From CAVQCJ01 sp963711005 (GTDB lineage: Bacteria > Actinomycetota > Actinomycetes > Prado026), in the NCBI GenBank assembly GCA_963711005.1, contig CAVQCJ010000004.1:248001-312000 (forward strand): DNA of 64,000 nucleotides, written 5' to 3'. The notes below the pieces were generated by a model. The model did not search any database. It worked only from the letters and a program-made list of their open reading frames with translations, and had not been told where the DNA came from. Shown here piece by piece: positions 16,503 to 24,423 of this stretch. Position 1 is the stretch's first letter, and every line of letters begins with the position of its first letter. Position numbers and translations under genes: made by a program.

Positions 16503-16783
16503 GCTGCGGCCAGCCGCACGAGACCGACTGCTCGGAGGTACTGGAGGTCGTCTACAGCTTCCTCGACGGTGAGCTCGACGAGGACGGCAAGCACAAGATC
16601 CGTGAGCACCTCGACGAGTGCTCGCCGTGCCTGCGCCAGTTCGGCATCGAGCAGGAGGTCAAGCAGCTCGTCGCGCGGTGCTGCGGGTCCGACCGGGCCC
16701 CTGAGTCGCTGCGGCTGAAGATCGTGACGCGGATCCAGCAGGTCCAGGTCGAGCTCGGCTACGTGGAGTACCGCTCCGACTGA
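16499..16783 (+). CDS. rsrA: Zinc-binding redox anti-sigma factor RsrA
   Basis: The 94-residue protein has Cys3, Cys11, His37, Cys41, Cys44, Cys61 and Cys62. From memory these are the same positions as in Streptomyces coelicolor RsrA, and His37-x3-Cys41-x2-Cys44 with Cys11 forms the zinc switch. Oxidation to a disulfide releases zinc and SigR. The ATGA overlap with sigR ensures paired synthesis. The C-terminal 25 residues are charged and probably bind sigma region 4. Confidence 0.95.
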   Translation: MSCGQPHETDCSEVLEVVYSFLDGELDEDGKHKIREHLDECSPCLRQFGIEQEVKQLVARCCGSDRAPESLRLKIVTRIQQVQVELGYVEYRSD

Positions 16784-16814
16784 GCCGGACGGCTGCTGGG
16801 GCGCTGACCGAGTG

Positions 16815-16866
16815 CTGGCGGTCGGGGCTGGGCGGTCGGGGCTGGGCGGTCGGGGCTGGGCGGTCA
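16815..16866. repeat. Tandem 14-bp G-rich repeat, about 3.7 copies
   Basis: Units of CTGGGCGGTCGGGG begin at 16815 (one G short), 16828, 16842 and 16856 (partial). The array fills the gap between convergent rsrA and the bL37 gene and supplies the last base triplet of the bL37 frame. The plus strand has G-runs spaced for a possible G-quadruplex. It may act as a terminator. Confidence 0.75.
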
Positions 16867-16938
16867 GGCGTTGGGGCGGTTGCCGTGGTTGGCGCCGCTC
16901 TTCTTGCGGTCGCGACGTTTGCGGGCGCGCTTGCTCAT
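16864..16938 (-). CDS. 50S ribosomal protein bL37 (24 residues)
   Basis: Reading leftward from ATG at 16938 gives MSKRARKRRDRKK followed by SGANHGNRPNA and a stop, 24 residues in all. This matches the tiny basic protein bL37, first seen in mycobacterial 70S structures, in length, in the lysine/arginine-rich start and in the ANHG(K/N)RPNA end. GAGGGAG lies about 9 nt upstream. It is too short for most gene callers. It sits next to rsrA, as I recall for other actinobacteria. Confidence 0.88.
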   Translation of the reverse strand: MSKRARKRRDRKKSGANHGNRPNA

Positions 16939-16996
16939 GCTCGGGACTCCCTCGCTGTCGGATGGCGGACCAGTGTCCCACGCCGCGCGGGCGGCC

Positions 16997-17668
16997 TCAG
17001 CCGGTCAGCCGGCGGTTGAGCGCGTCCAGGACCGAGCGGGCCACGGCCTCGCTCTCGTCGCCGCGCACCAGCGCGCTGCCGGTGAGCAGCTGCTCGCCGA
17101 GCCGCGGGACCAGCACGGTGAGTACGGTCATCGCCACGTCCCGGTCGCCGGCGGCGACCACCTGGGCCGACTCCACGCTCGCCGTACTGCCGAGCAGCTC
17201 CTCGAGCGCGTTGAGCGTGGCCTGCGCCACCAGCCGGCAGCGGTGCGCCGCACCGCTCGGGCCGACCGCCCGGCCGTCGAAGAGGTGACCGCCGGTGGCG
17301 GCCACGGTGACCAGCGCCTCGGCCTCGTTGCCCGCGGTCCGGACCATGATCGACCCGATCGCCGGCCGGGGCAGGTTGGGGTCGAGCTCCAGCTGGTCGG
17401 CGTCGTCGTCGTGCTGGACGAGCACGCCGAAGTCGTCGTTGCCGATCTGCACGACGCTGACGATGCGGTGGTCGATGTCGAGCCCGAGCTTGAGCATGGC
17501 GAACGACTGCACGTCGCGGACGACCTGCTTGGGCGGCTTGCCGGGCTCGGCGAGGACGTGGATCTCGTTGGGGACGGCGTCAGGTCCGGTGACCACGCTC
17601 GCGGCGATGATCCCGGGCAGGCGCTTGAGCTCGTCCTCGAACTCCGGGAGCAGGCGGAGGGTTGGCAC
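16997..17668 (-). CDS. Conserved actinobacterial protein of unknown function
   Basis: From GTG 17668 the protein has 223 residues and no membrane segments. It opens with PTLRLLPEFEDELKRLPGII and contains HVLAEPGKPPKQVVRDVQSF and LGLDIDHRIVSVVQIG, then two domains resembling repeated alpha/beta units (LVAQATLNALEELLG; RSVLDALNRRLTG). I recall similar proteins beside sigR/rsrA in actinomycetes but no described function. The GTG was chosen because conservation-like sequence begins there. Confidence 0.75.
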   Translation of the reverse strand: MPTLRLLPEFEDELKRLPGIIAASVVTGPDAVPNEIHVLAEPGKPPKQVVRDVQSFAMLKLGLDIDHRIVSVVQIGNDDFGVLVQHDDDADQLELDPNLPRPAIGSIMVRTAGNEAEALVTVAATGGHLFDGRAVGPSGAAHRCRLVAQATLNALEELLGSTASVESAQVVAAGDRDVAMTVLTVLVPRLGEQLLTGSALVRGDESEAVARSVLDALNRRLTG

Positions 17669-17748
17669 GGCGCGGCGGGTCCTCTCGGGCGGTGCTGGCT
17701 GGTCGGTCGAGCGGATCTTCGATGGTCCCGGTGGTTCGGTGCTGCTGC

Positions 17749-18327
17749 CTAGTGCTGGGTGCTGCGGACCCTGGTCAGCCCGGCGACCAACAGTCTGCGC
17801 CGATGCTCGGACAGATCCGCGGGCGGGGTCAACGGTGGCTCCGGCGAGTCGTCGTCGGCGTCCGCGGGCTCGTCGGCGTCCTGAGCGTCCTGAGCGTCCG
17901 GCACGTACCCGGCGGAGTCCCGCACGTCGACCTCGGACGGCCGCCATCCGGTGGGGACCCCGTGGTCGCGCTCGGTCGAGCGCCGGCCACCGCCCGGCGG
18001 CGTGCCGCCGCCGGGGTCGCTCTCTTCGGCGACCGCCCTGGCCCAGGACGCGGCCGAGGCCTCGGCCTCGCGGTCGGCTCCGGCCGCGGCCTGCTCGAGT
18101 GCGAGCAAGGTCGGTGGCAGGACGACGCGGGCGTGCTCGACCAGGGCGCGCAGGGCCTCGCGCTGCCACCAGCGCAGCACCTTGGCCGTCTGCGGGTCGA
18201 TCCGGCCGTCTTCCTCGGCCGCGGCGAGCTCGGCGTCGAACCGCTCGGTGGCCGGGTCGAGGCGGGCGTCCAGCAGCCCTGCGACAAGGTCGGACAAGGC
18301 CGCCTCACGCGACCGCCTCGTGGCCAT
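17749..18327 (-). CDS. Hypothetical protein with acidic Pro-rich tail
   Basis: The 192-residue protein has a helical N-terminal half (residues about 5-100; TAKVLRWWQREALRALVEHA is the most distinctive piece). A low-complexity region follows, with repeated DAQDAQDADEPADADDD-like acidic residues, then a short basic end. It precedes the 223-residue unknown by 80 bp on the same strand and may be in the same operon. I recognise no family. Confidence 0.65.
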   Translation of the reverse strand: MATRRSREAALSDLVAGLLDARLDPATERFDAELAAAEEDGRIDPQTAKVLRWWQREALRALVEHARVVLPPTLLALEQAAAGADREAEASAASWARAVAEESDPGGGTPPGGGRRSTERDHGVPTGWRPSEVDVRDSAGYVPDAQDAQDADEPADADDDSPEPPLTPPADLSEHRRRLLVAGLTRVRSTQH

Positions 18328-18630
18328 CCCCCACGTCCTCTGCTCGATCCACCCCGCCCCCGGGTTAAGCGCAGGCTAGGACATCCCCGGCCACGGGGCG
18401 ATGCATCGGTGTGAGGGCTCCCTCGGACGGTGCATCATCTGGTCCGAAATGACTAGGCCGGTATGGCCCGTAGGTCCTGAATGTCGCCCGTTCACCCGCA
18501 GTTACGGTCCAGACACTTGACGCGAACTTTCGCCACACCCTTCACTCGGGTACACGAATTGGGCGCTGATGGCCCGTTCGTCTGGTTTGGTGCGGGGCGA
18601 CACGCCTCGCGCGAGGGGTCAGCGACAACT

Positions 18631-18900
18631 GAAGAGCGGGACAGGGATCGGCAGCGCGACTCTCTGGAGGGCCTTTTCAAGGTCCTTCGACAGCACACTG
18701 CACGACAGATCACCTGAAGCGGAGCGGATCTCGCACGGGCCTTAGCGGCGCCCGTGACGTGAAACGTCGAGGTGATAAACCCTATGAACAAGATTGCGGC
18801 CGCTGTCGAGCGCTTCCTTACCGAGACGGCCGGTTGGTACTGGTCCTAATAGCACCAGCCCCAAGCAGTATCGCCGCTGCCGATCCCTGTCCCGCTCTTC
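18631..18900. repeat. 26-bp perfect inverted repeat enclosing 218 bp
   Basis: Bases 18631-18656 (GAAGAGCGGGACAGGG...) are the exact reverse complement of 18875-18900. The match stops abruptly at both ends. The outer edge of the right arm is about 11 bp from the GGAGGGGGG ribosome site of the HD-GYP gene. The arrangement fits a 270-bp MITE-like element or a long RNA stem. I see no target duplication in the flanks. Confidence 0.85.
18784..18849 (+). CDS. Possible 21-residue leader or signal peptide
   Basis: ATG 18784 opens MNKIAAAVERFLTETAG and ends Trp-Tyr-Trp-Ser, followed by TAA and then TAG two bases later. GAGGTGAT lies about 10 nt upstream, directly after a small GC hairpin. The peptide would be amphipathic with an aromatic tail. 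It lies wholly inside the inverted repeat and 72 bp before the HD-GYP start. It could be an upstream regulatory peptide, a secreted signal, or chance. Confidence 0.35.
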   Translation: MNKIAAAVERFLTETAGWYWS

Positions 18901-18921
18901 GCGCCACCTGGAGGGGGGCGG

Positions 18922-20280
18922 ATGAAGGGACTCGGCGTCCCAGCCAGGCTCTACGTCGGCGCAGTCATCGTCGCGGCCCTCGTGGCCGTCGTCGGAGCGG
19001 TCCGGCACCACTCGCAGTTCCAGATCCTGTCGGTGCTCGTGCTCGCGGTCATGTACGTCGCGCTCGACTCACGGTCGAACGGGGCGACGCCGAACGCTGT
19101 CGTGCTGGGGATGGGCAGCTCGTTCGCGCTCGCGTCGTTGATGATCGTGGGCCCGTGGGGTGCGACGCTCGTGGGCGCGTGCAGGCTGTTCAGCCTCCCG
19201 CACGAGCAACCCGTCAAGCGTCTCTTCAACGGGGCCCAGACAGCGCTGTGCGCGTTCGTCGCCGGCGGCGTCTACGTGGCTCTCGGCGGCCCCGTCGGTC
19301 ATCTCGTCGCCGGCGACTTCCCGCGCGTCCTCTGGCCGGTGCTGGTGGCCGACGTCACGCACTGCGTCGCCAACGCCGTCCTCGTGACCGCCGTGATCTG
19401 CCTGACGGCCCGGCTGCGCCCCAGCGAGGTGCTGGCCGGCGCGATCCAGAAATCCGTCGTGTCGTACCTCGGCTACGGGATCTTCGGTCTGCTGATGGCG
19501 GTGCTGTGGGTCGGTGTCGGAATCGGGCCGCTGTCCGCTCTGCTGCTCCTACTTCCGCTGCTTGTCGCGCGCTGGGCTTTCTCGCAGTTCTCCGCGGAGG
19601 AGGTCGCCTACCAGTCCACGATCTCGGCGCTGGTCCAGGCTGTGGAGACCAAGGACCGCTACACCCGCGGGCACAGTGAGCGGGTGGCCACAGCCTCGGT
19701 CATGGTCGCCAGGGTCATCGGGATGCGCGAGGACCGGGTCAAGACGTTGCGTCACGCGGGGGTCCTGCACGACGTGGGCAAGCTCGGCGTGCCGACCAAG
19801 CTGCTGCAGAAGACCGGCGGTCTCACCGAGGACGAGTACGCGGCGATCAAGCTGCACCCGGTGCGCGGCCTGGAGATGCTCAGCGACATCGAGTTCCTCG
19901 ACGAGGCGTTCAAGGGGATCCTGCACCACCACGAGCGGATGGACGGCACCGGCTACCCGATGGGGCTCAGGGGCACGCAGATCCCGGAGTTCGCCCGCGT
20001 CATCGCGGTGGCCGACGCGTTCGACTCGATGACGTCGACGCGTTCGTACCGCGGCGCCCGCGAGGTGGACGAGGCCGTCGAGGAGCTGCAGCGATGCAAG
20101 GGCACGCAGTTCGACCCGCGGATGGTCGACGCGCTCGTGCAGGCTCTGGCGCGCGAGAGCTGGACCCGCACCGAGGTCCCGTCGCAGGACGGCGACGAGG
20201 CGGACGGCGCCACGGCCGACGCGTTCGTCGACCACGACGACCCGGCGTTCGTCGTGATGAGCGGCGAGGACCGGCCGTGA
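18922..20280 (+). CDS. Membrane-anchored HD-GYP domain protein (c-di-GMP phosphodiesterase type)
   Basis: The 452-residue protein has about seven N-terminal hydrophobic segments (residues 8-225) and a complete HD-GYP domain: TRGHSERVATAS, LHDVGKLGVPTKLLQK (His283-Asp284), HHHERMDGTGYPMGLRG (GYP at 344-346) and ADAFDSMTSTRSYR. All metal and GYP residues are present, so c-di-GMP hydrolysis is expected; cGAMP or another nucleotide is possible. A strong GGAGGGGGG precedes the ATG. The stop overlaps the next start (GTGA). The acidic tail (about residues 415-452) is unstructured. Confidence 0.93.
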   Translation: MKGLGVPARLYVGAVIVAALVAVVGAVRHHSQFQILSVLVLAVMYVALDSRSNGATPNAVVLGMGSSFALASLMIVGPWGATLVGACRLFSLPHEQPVKRLFNGAQTALCAFVAGGVYVALGGPVGHLVAGDFPRVLWPVLVADVTHCVANAVLVTAVICLTARLRPSEVLAGAIQKSVVSYLGYGIFGLLMAVLWVGVGIGPLSALLLLLPLLVARWAFSQFSAEEVAYQSTISALVQAVETKDRYTRGHSERVATASVMVARVIGMREDRVKTLRHAGVLHDVGKLGVPTKLLQKTGGLTEDEYAAIKLHPVRGLEMLSDIEFLDEAFKGILHHHERMDGTGYPMGLRGTQIPEFARVIAVADAFDSMTSTRSYRGAREVDEAVEELQRCKGTQFDPRMVDALVQALARESWTRTEVPSQDGDEADGATADAFVDHDDPAFVVMSGEDRP

Positions 20281-21584
20281 CCCAGGCGCTGCGCCGCATC
20301 GACGACGCCCGCGGGACGGTGCTGGTCGTCGGAGCTGCCCTTCTGGTCACGGTCATCGCCATCGTCTCGGCCATGAACCAGCACCTGGACCAGCGCGGCG
20401 TCGGGATCGCGATCGCGTTCGGCGTCTTCATCGCGCTGGGGGAGGTCGTCCGCATCAGCCTGCCCGGCGACGGCGAGGCTGCGCCGATCGCGGCGGCGGC
20501 CGCGCTGGCGTACGCGCTGCTCGGCGAGTGGGGCGGCACGCCGACGACACACACCGTCGCCGACGTGGTCGTGGTGACCGCGTTGGCCGGCATGGTCGGC
20601 GCGGTGCCGCACGTCGTGGCCGGTCGCCAGATCGGCCTGGACGTGCTCGCCAGGCGGGTGCTCGCCGTCGCCTTCGCTGCCGTGCTCTTCCGCCCCCTGT
20701 ACGACGACGGGCAGGGGGTCCTGGGGCGGCTCGAGCAGGTCAAGGACCACGGTCAGGCCGAGCTCGCGATGGTCATGGTGCTCATCGCGGTGCTGGCCGG
20801 GTTGTTCGAGGCCGGGGTGGCCGCGCTGGTACGAGCCGACCGCGACCGCGCTCCGTACGTGTCGTCCCTGCGCAGCGAGCTGCGCTCCCTGGTGGGACTG
20901 GGGTCGGCGATCGGCGCGACCGGCGTGCTCATCGCGCTCGCTGCCCAGGTGATGAAGATGTGGGCGATCCCGGTCTTCGTGGTCCCGCTGCTGCTCACGC
21001 AGTTCTCGGTGCGCCGCTACGCGGGCATCAAGCAGACGTACGCGCAGACCATCCGCTCGCTGTCGCGGGTGACCGAGGTCGGTGGCTACACCGAGACGGG
21101 GCACTCGCGCCGCGTCAGCGAGCTCTCGCTCGCGGTGGGTCGCGAGCTCGGCATGACCGACTCCGAGCTGGTCGACCTGGAGTACGCGGCGCTGATGCAC
21201 GACCTCGGCCAGCTGTCGCTCACCGAGCCGATCCCTGGCGGTGCCACCGTGATGGCCGGTGTCAGCGAGCAGCGGTACATCGCCGAGATGGGCGCCCAGG
21301 TGATCCGGCAGACCGGCGTGCTCGAGCGCGTCGCCGACATCGTCGAGCGCCAGGCGGACCCGTACCGGCGCCCGCACGAGACCGTCGACGGCACGCTTCC
21401 GCTGGCCAGCCGAATCATCAAGGCGGCCAACGCGTACGACGACCTCGTCGGCGACTCGCGGGAGAGCGTCCGTCGCCTCGAGGCGCTGGAGCGGCTGCGG
21501 CTGTCGATGGCGTACGACTACGACCCGCGGGTCGTGAGCAGCCTCGCCCGCGTGGTCGAGCGGCAGCAGCGCCTGGGGCTGTAG
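20277..21584 (+). CDS. Degenerate HD-GYP-like membrane protein, coupled partner
   Basis: The 435-residue protein has the same plan: six to eight hydrophobic segments (residues about 15-255), then an HD-type domain with TGHSRRVSELSLAVGREL and MHDLGQLS (His308-Asp309). The GYP region is changed: in place of HHExxDGxGYPxGLxG it reads PHETVDGTLPLASRIIKAAN, so Gly-Tyr-Pro and the second His pair are lost. It may retain metal binding but probably lacks normal c-di-GMP hydrolysis. The GTGA overlap suggests it forms a complex with, or senses for, the intact enzyme. Confidence 0.85.
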   Translation: MTQALRRIDDARGTVLVVGAALLVTVIAIVSAMNQHLDQRGVGIAIAFGVFIALGEVVRISLPGDGEAAPIAAAAALAYALLGEWGGTPTTHTVADVVVVTALAGMVGAVPHVVAGRQIGLDVLARRVLAVAFAAVLFRPLYDDGQGVLGRLEQVKDHGQAELAMVMVLIAVLAGLFEAGVAALVRADRDRAPYVSSLRSELRSLVGLGSAIGATGVLIALAAQVMKMWAIPVFVVPLLLTQFSVRRYAGIKQTYAQTIRSLSRVTEVGGYTETGHSRRVSELSLAVGRELGMTDSELVDLEYAALMHDLGQLSLTEPIPGGATVMAGVSEQRYIAEMGAQVIRQTGVLERVADIVERQADPYRRPHETVDGTLPLASRIIKAANAYDDLVGDSRESVRRLEALERLRLSMAYDYDPRVVSSLARVVERQQRLGL

Positions 21585-21602
21585 GCCGCTAGGGTCGCCG
21601 GC

Positions 21603-22973
21603 GTGATCGGGTCCCTGCTGGTCGCCAACCGCGGAGAGATCGCGCGCCGGGTGCTGCGCACGGCCCGGCACCTGGGGATCCGCACGGTCGCGGTGTACAG
21701 CGACGCCGACGCCGACGCCCTGCACGTCGCCGACGCCGACCACGCAGTACGGCTCGGACCGGCCCCGCCCGCCCAGAGCTACCTCGACTCCGACGCCGTC
21801 CTGCGCGCCGCCCGCGAGATGAGGGTCGACGCCGTGCACCCCGGCTACGGGTTCCTGTCCGAGAGCGCGTCGTTCGCCCGGGCGGTGCGCGCGGCCGGGC
21901 TCGTCTGGGTCGGGCCGGACCCGGAGTCGATCGAGCTGATGGGCGACAAGGTCAGCGCCCGCAACCTGATGAGCGCGGCGGGCGTCCCGGTCGCTCCGGG
22001 TTCGACCGAGCCGCTCTCCGACGTCGGTTCGGCGGTCCTGGCGGCGTCGGCGATCGGCTACCCGGTGATGGTGAAGGCGTCTGCCGGCGGCGGCGGGATC
22101 GGGATGTCGATGGCCACCGACGAGGCCGCCCTGCGGGCCGCGTTCGAGACGGCGCGGTCGCGGGCGGAGCGGTTCTTCGGCGACCCCGACGTGCTGCTCG
22201 AGCGGTACATCGCCGGCGCCAGGCACGTCGAGGTCCAGGTGCTGGGGCTGGCCGACGGCCGGGTCGTCACGCTCGGGGAGCGCGAGTGCTCGGTCCAGCG
22301 GCGGCACCAGAAGGTGGCCGAGGAGACCCCGTCCCCGGGGGTCGGCGACGCGCTGCGGGCCCGGATGCTCGCGGCTGCGGTCCGCGCCGGCGAAGCGGTC
22401 GGCTACCGCGGCGCGGGGACCGTCGAGTGTCTCGTCGACCCGGTGGCCGGCGACTTCGTCTTCCTCGAGATGAACACCCGCCTGCAGGTCGAGCACCCGG
22501 TCACCGAGATGGTCACCGGTGTCGACCTCGTCGAGCAGCAGCTGCGCATCGCCGCGGGCGAGGCCGTCACGTTCGACCCGGACACGCTGGCGGCGTCGGG
22601 GCACGCGATCGAGCTGCGCGTCTACGCGGAGGACCCGGTTCGCTTCCTGCCCGGGCCGGGGCTGATCACCACCTGGCACGAGCCGCACGGCCTCGGGATC
22701 CGGGTCGACTCCGGCTACCAGGCCGGCGACCTGGTCACGCCGCACTACGACCCGTTGCTGGCCAAGCTGGTCGTGCACGGCGAGGACCGGGGGCAGGCGC
22801 TGGCCCGCGCCCGTGCGGCGGTCGAGGACTTCGAGGTGGCCGGGCCGAAGTGCAACCTCCCGTTCTTCGCCGAGCTGCTGTCCGACCCCCGCTTCGTCTC
22901 CGGCCGGTACGACACGGGGCTGGTCGACGCCATGCGCGCGACACGTCCGGACCGGGGCGCCCTCGCGGAGTAG
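21603..22973 (+). CDS. accC: Biotin carboxylase subunit of an acyl-CoA carboxylase
   Basis: The 456-residue protein has the biotin carboxylase N-domain (LLVANRGEIARRVLRTAR), the HPGYGFLSESASFARAV motif, an ATP-grasp glycine loop (KASAGGGGIGMS), and the catalytic EMNTRLQVEHPVTEMVTG. It ends after the C-domain with no biotin carrier, unlike longer AccA-type alpha chains. TAGGGT lies seven bases before the GTG start, so the mRNA is probably leaderless. The small biotin carrier gene follows 62 bp later. No carboxyltransferase lies in the window. Confidence 0.94.
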   Translation: MIGSLLVANRGEIARRVLRTARHLGIRTVAVYSDADADALHVADADHAVRLGPAPPAQSYLDSDAVLRAAREMRVDAVHPGYGFLSESASFARAVRAAGLVWVGPDPESIELMGDKVSARNLMSAAGVPVAPGSTEPLSDVGSAVLAASAIGYPVMVKASAGGGGIGMSMATDEAALRAAFETARSRAERFFGDPDVLLERYIAGARHVEVQVLGLADGRVVTLGERECSVQRRHQKVAEETPSPGVGDALRARMLAAAVRAGEAVGYRGAGTVECLVDPVAGDFVFLEMNTRLQVEHPVTEMVTGVDLVEQQLRIAAGEAVTFDPDTLAASGHAIELRVYAEDPVRFLPGPGLITTWHEPHGLGIRVDSGYQAGDLVTPHYDPLLAKLVVHGEDRGQALARARAAVEDFEVAGPKCNLPFFAELLSDPRFVSGRYDTGLVDAMRATRPDRGALAE

Positions 22974-23035
22974 GGTCCGCTTGCGACGGCTGTCGGGCCG
23001 GAGCCGACCGGTCGGGAGCAGGGTGAGGAGCCGAG

Positions 23036-23254
23036 GTGCCGCACGAGGTCCAGGCCGAGATGGTCGCGAACGTCTGGAAGATCGTCGTCGCCGCCGGCGA
23101 CTCGGTGGCCGACGGCGACACCCTGCTCATCCTGGAGTCGATGAAGATGGAGATCCCGGTGCTTGCGGAGCGGGCCGGGACCGTCACCGAGGTCGCGGTC
23201 ACGGAGGGTGACGTGGTCCAGGAGGGGGACATCCTCGTCATCCTGGAGATCTGA
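23036..23254 (+). CDS. Free-standing biotin carboxyl carrier protein
   Basis: The 72-residue protein is a bare biotinyl domain with the lysine in ESMKMEIPV and the mirrored half VTEGDVVQEGDILVILE. It corresponds to mycobacterial TB7.3 (Rv3221c), a biotinylated 7-kDa protein from the same neighbourhood. GAGGAG precedes the GTG. It probably accepts CO2 from the upstream AccC; the acyl-CoA substrate depends on a carboxyltransferase encoded elsewhere. Confidence 0.93.
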   Translation: MPHEVQAEMVANVWKIVVAAGDSVADGDTLLILESMKMEIPVLAERAGTVTEVAVTEGDVVQEGDILVILEI

Positions 23255-23313
23255 CCAGGGACACCTGAGCCGCGAGGGTAAAGGTCCGGGCCCCCGGCGA
23301 CGATGACCTGTCC

Positions 23314-24405
23314 GTGACCTCCGAGGCCCACCCTTCCATCGAGCCGTACCTGCGCGCCCTCCTGGAGTGCGGCGGGTCCGACCTGCACTGCAAGGTGGGC
23401 TCCCCGCCGCGGGTGCGCATCGACGGTCGCCTGCGCAAGCTGCAGGCCCCGGTGCTGACCCCGGCGGACACCGAGGCCTTCGTCAACGAGATCCTGCGCC
23501 CGGACCTGGTCGAGGAGTTCCACAAGACCAACGAAGCCGACTTCGCCCACTCCTCGCCCGGCGTCGGGCGGTTCCGGGTCAACGTCTTCCGGTCCCGTGG
23601 CTCGTGCGGTCTGGTGCTGCGGCGGGTGTCGGTCGGCGCGATCCCGCTCGAGGACCTCGGCCTGCCGCCCGTGCTCGCGCCGATGGCCCTGGAGCCGCGC
23701 GGCCTGGTGCTCGTCACCGGCCCCACCGGCTCCGGCAAGACGACGACCCTCGCCGGCATGATCGACCACATCAACAACAACCGCGAGGTGCACGTCGTCA
23801 CGATCGAGGACCCGATCGAGGTGCTGCACTTCGACAAGCTCTCGATGATCAACCAGCGCGAGGTGCGCGTCGACACCAGCGACTTCTCCACCGCGCTGCG
23901 CGCCGCGATGCGGCAGGACCCCGACGTCATCCTGGTCGGCGAGATGCGCGACACCGAGACGGTGAAGGCGGCGCTGGCCGCGGCCGAGACCGGCCACTTC
24001 GTCATGTCGACGCTGCACACGACGGACGCGGCCGAGACCATCAACCGGGTCATCGACTTCTTCCCGCCGCACGAGCAGAAGCAGGTCCGGCTGTCCCTCG
24101 CGGGTGCGCTGCGCGGCATCATCTGCCAGCGGCTCGTGCAGCGCGCGGACGGGCTGGGGCGTTGCGTGGCGATGGAGATCGCCATCAACACCGGCCGCGT
24201 CGCCGACGCCATCACCGACCCGGACAAGACCTCGACGATCGGTCAGCTGATCGGCGAGGGCGCGTACTACGGGATGCAGACGTTCGACGCGCACCTGGTC
24301 GCGCTGATCCGGGACGGCATCATCACGCTGGAGGCGGCCATGGGCGCGTCCACCAGCCCGCACGACCTCACCGTCGAGCTCCGCCGGCTCGGCCTGGTGG
24401 CCTGA
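23314..24405 (+). CDS. pilT: Type IV pilus retraction ATPase PilT
   Basis: The 363-residue protein has a PAS-like N-domain (SDLHCKVGSPPRVRIDGRL), Walker A GPTGSGKTTT (136-145), Asp box TIEDPIE (163-169), Walker B around ILVGEMRD (206-213) and His box STLHTTDAAET (232-242). This is the PilT, not PilB, pattern. It powers pilus retraction. No pilB, pilC or pilin is in the window. Its position after the HD-GYP pair suggests, but does not prove, c-di-GMP control of retraction. Confidence 0.92.
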   Translation: MTSEAHPSIEPYLRALLECGGSDLHCKVGSPPRVRIDGRLRKLQAPVLTPADTEAFVNEILRPDLVEEFHKTNEADFAHSSPGVGRFRVNVFRSRGSCGLVLRRVSVGAIPLEDLGLPPVLAPMALEPRGLVLVTGPTGSGKTTTLAGMIDHINNNREVHVVTIEDPIEVLHFDKLSMINQREVRVDTSDFSTALRAAMRQDPDVILVGEMRDTETVKAALAAAETGHFVMSTLHTTDAAETINRVIDFFPPHEQKQVRLSLAGALRGIICQRLVQRADGLGRCVAMEIAINTGRVADAITDPDKTSTIGQLIGEGAYYGMQTFDAHLVALIRDGIITLEAAMGASTSPHDLTVELRRLGLVA

Positions 24406-24423
24406 CCGCTCCTGCGGACCGGC

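Larger units (their letters stand above)
18328..18921. other. 594-bp lower-GC intergenic leader before the HD-GYP genes
   Basis: The line 18481-18540 is about 60% G+C by hand count, well below the adjoining genes. Readable elements are: an imperfect stem at 18400-18436 anchored by GATGCA/TGCATC; a -35-like TTGACG at 18518-18523; the palindrome CCTCGCGCGAGG near 18604; a 26-bp perfect inverted repeat (18631-18656 and 18875-18900); hairpins CACGGGC/GCCCGTG (18734-18756) and GACGT-GAA-ACGTC (18756-18768); and a small reading frame at 18784-18849. No known riboswitch was recognised. Confidence 0.7.

Noticed and set aside
18769..18849. Tryptophan attenuator leader peptide
   Set aside because: Only two Trp codons occur and they are not adjacent; the downstream gene is an HD-GYP protein, not a trp gene, and no terminator/antiterminator pair follows.
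18721..18870. c-di-GMP (GEMM) riboswitch ahead of the HD-GYP gene
   Set aside because: The GCACAGGGCAAACC and GGGACGCAAAGC cores are absent. The hairpins present are too short and unlinked.
19953..22778. 941-codon antisense reading frame
   Set aside because: It runs opposite to HD-GYP and accC genes and is a by-product of high third-position GC; its product is Arg/Gly/His-rich with no domain.
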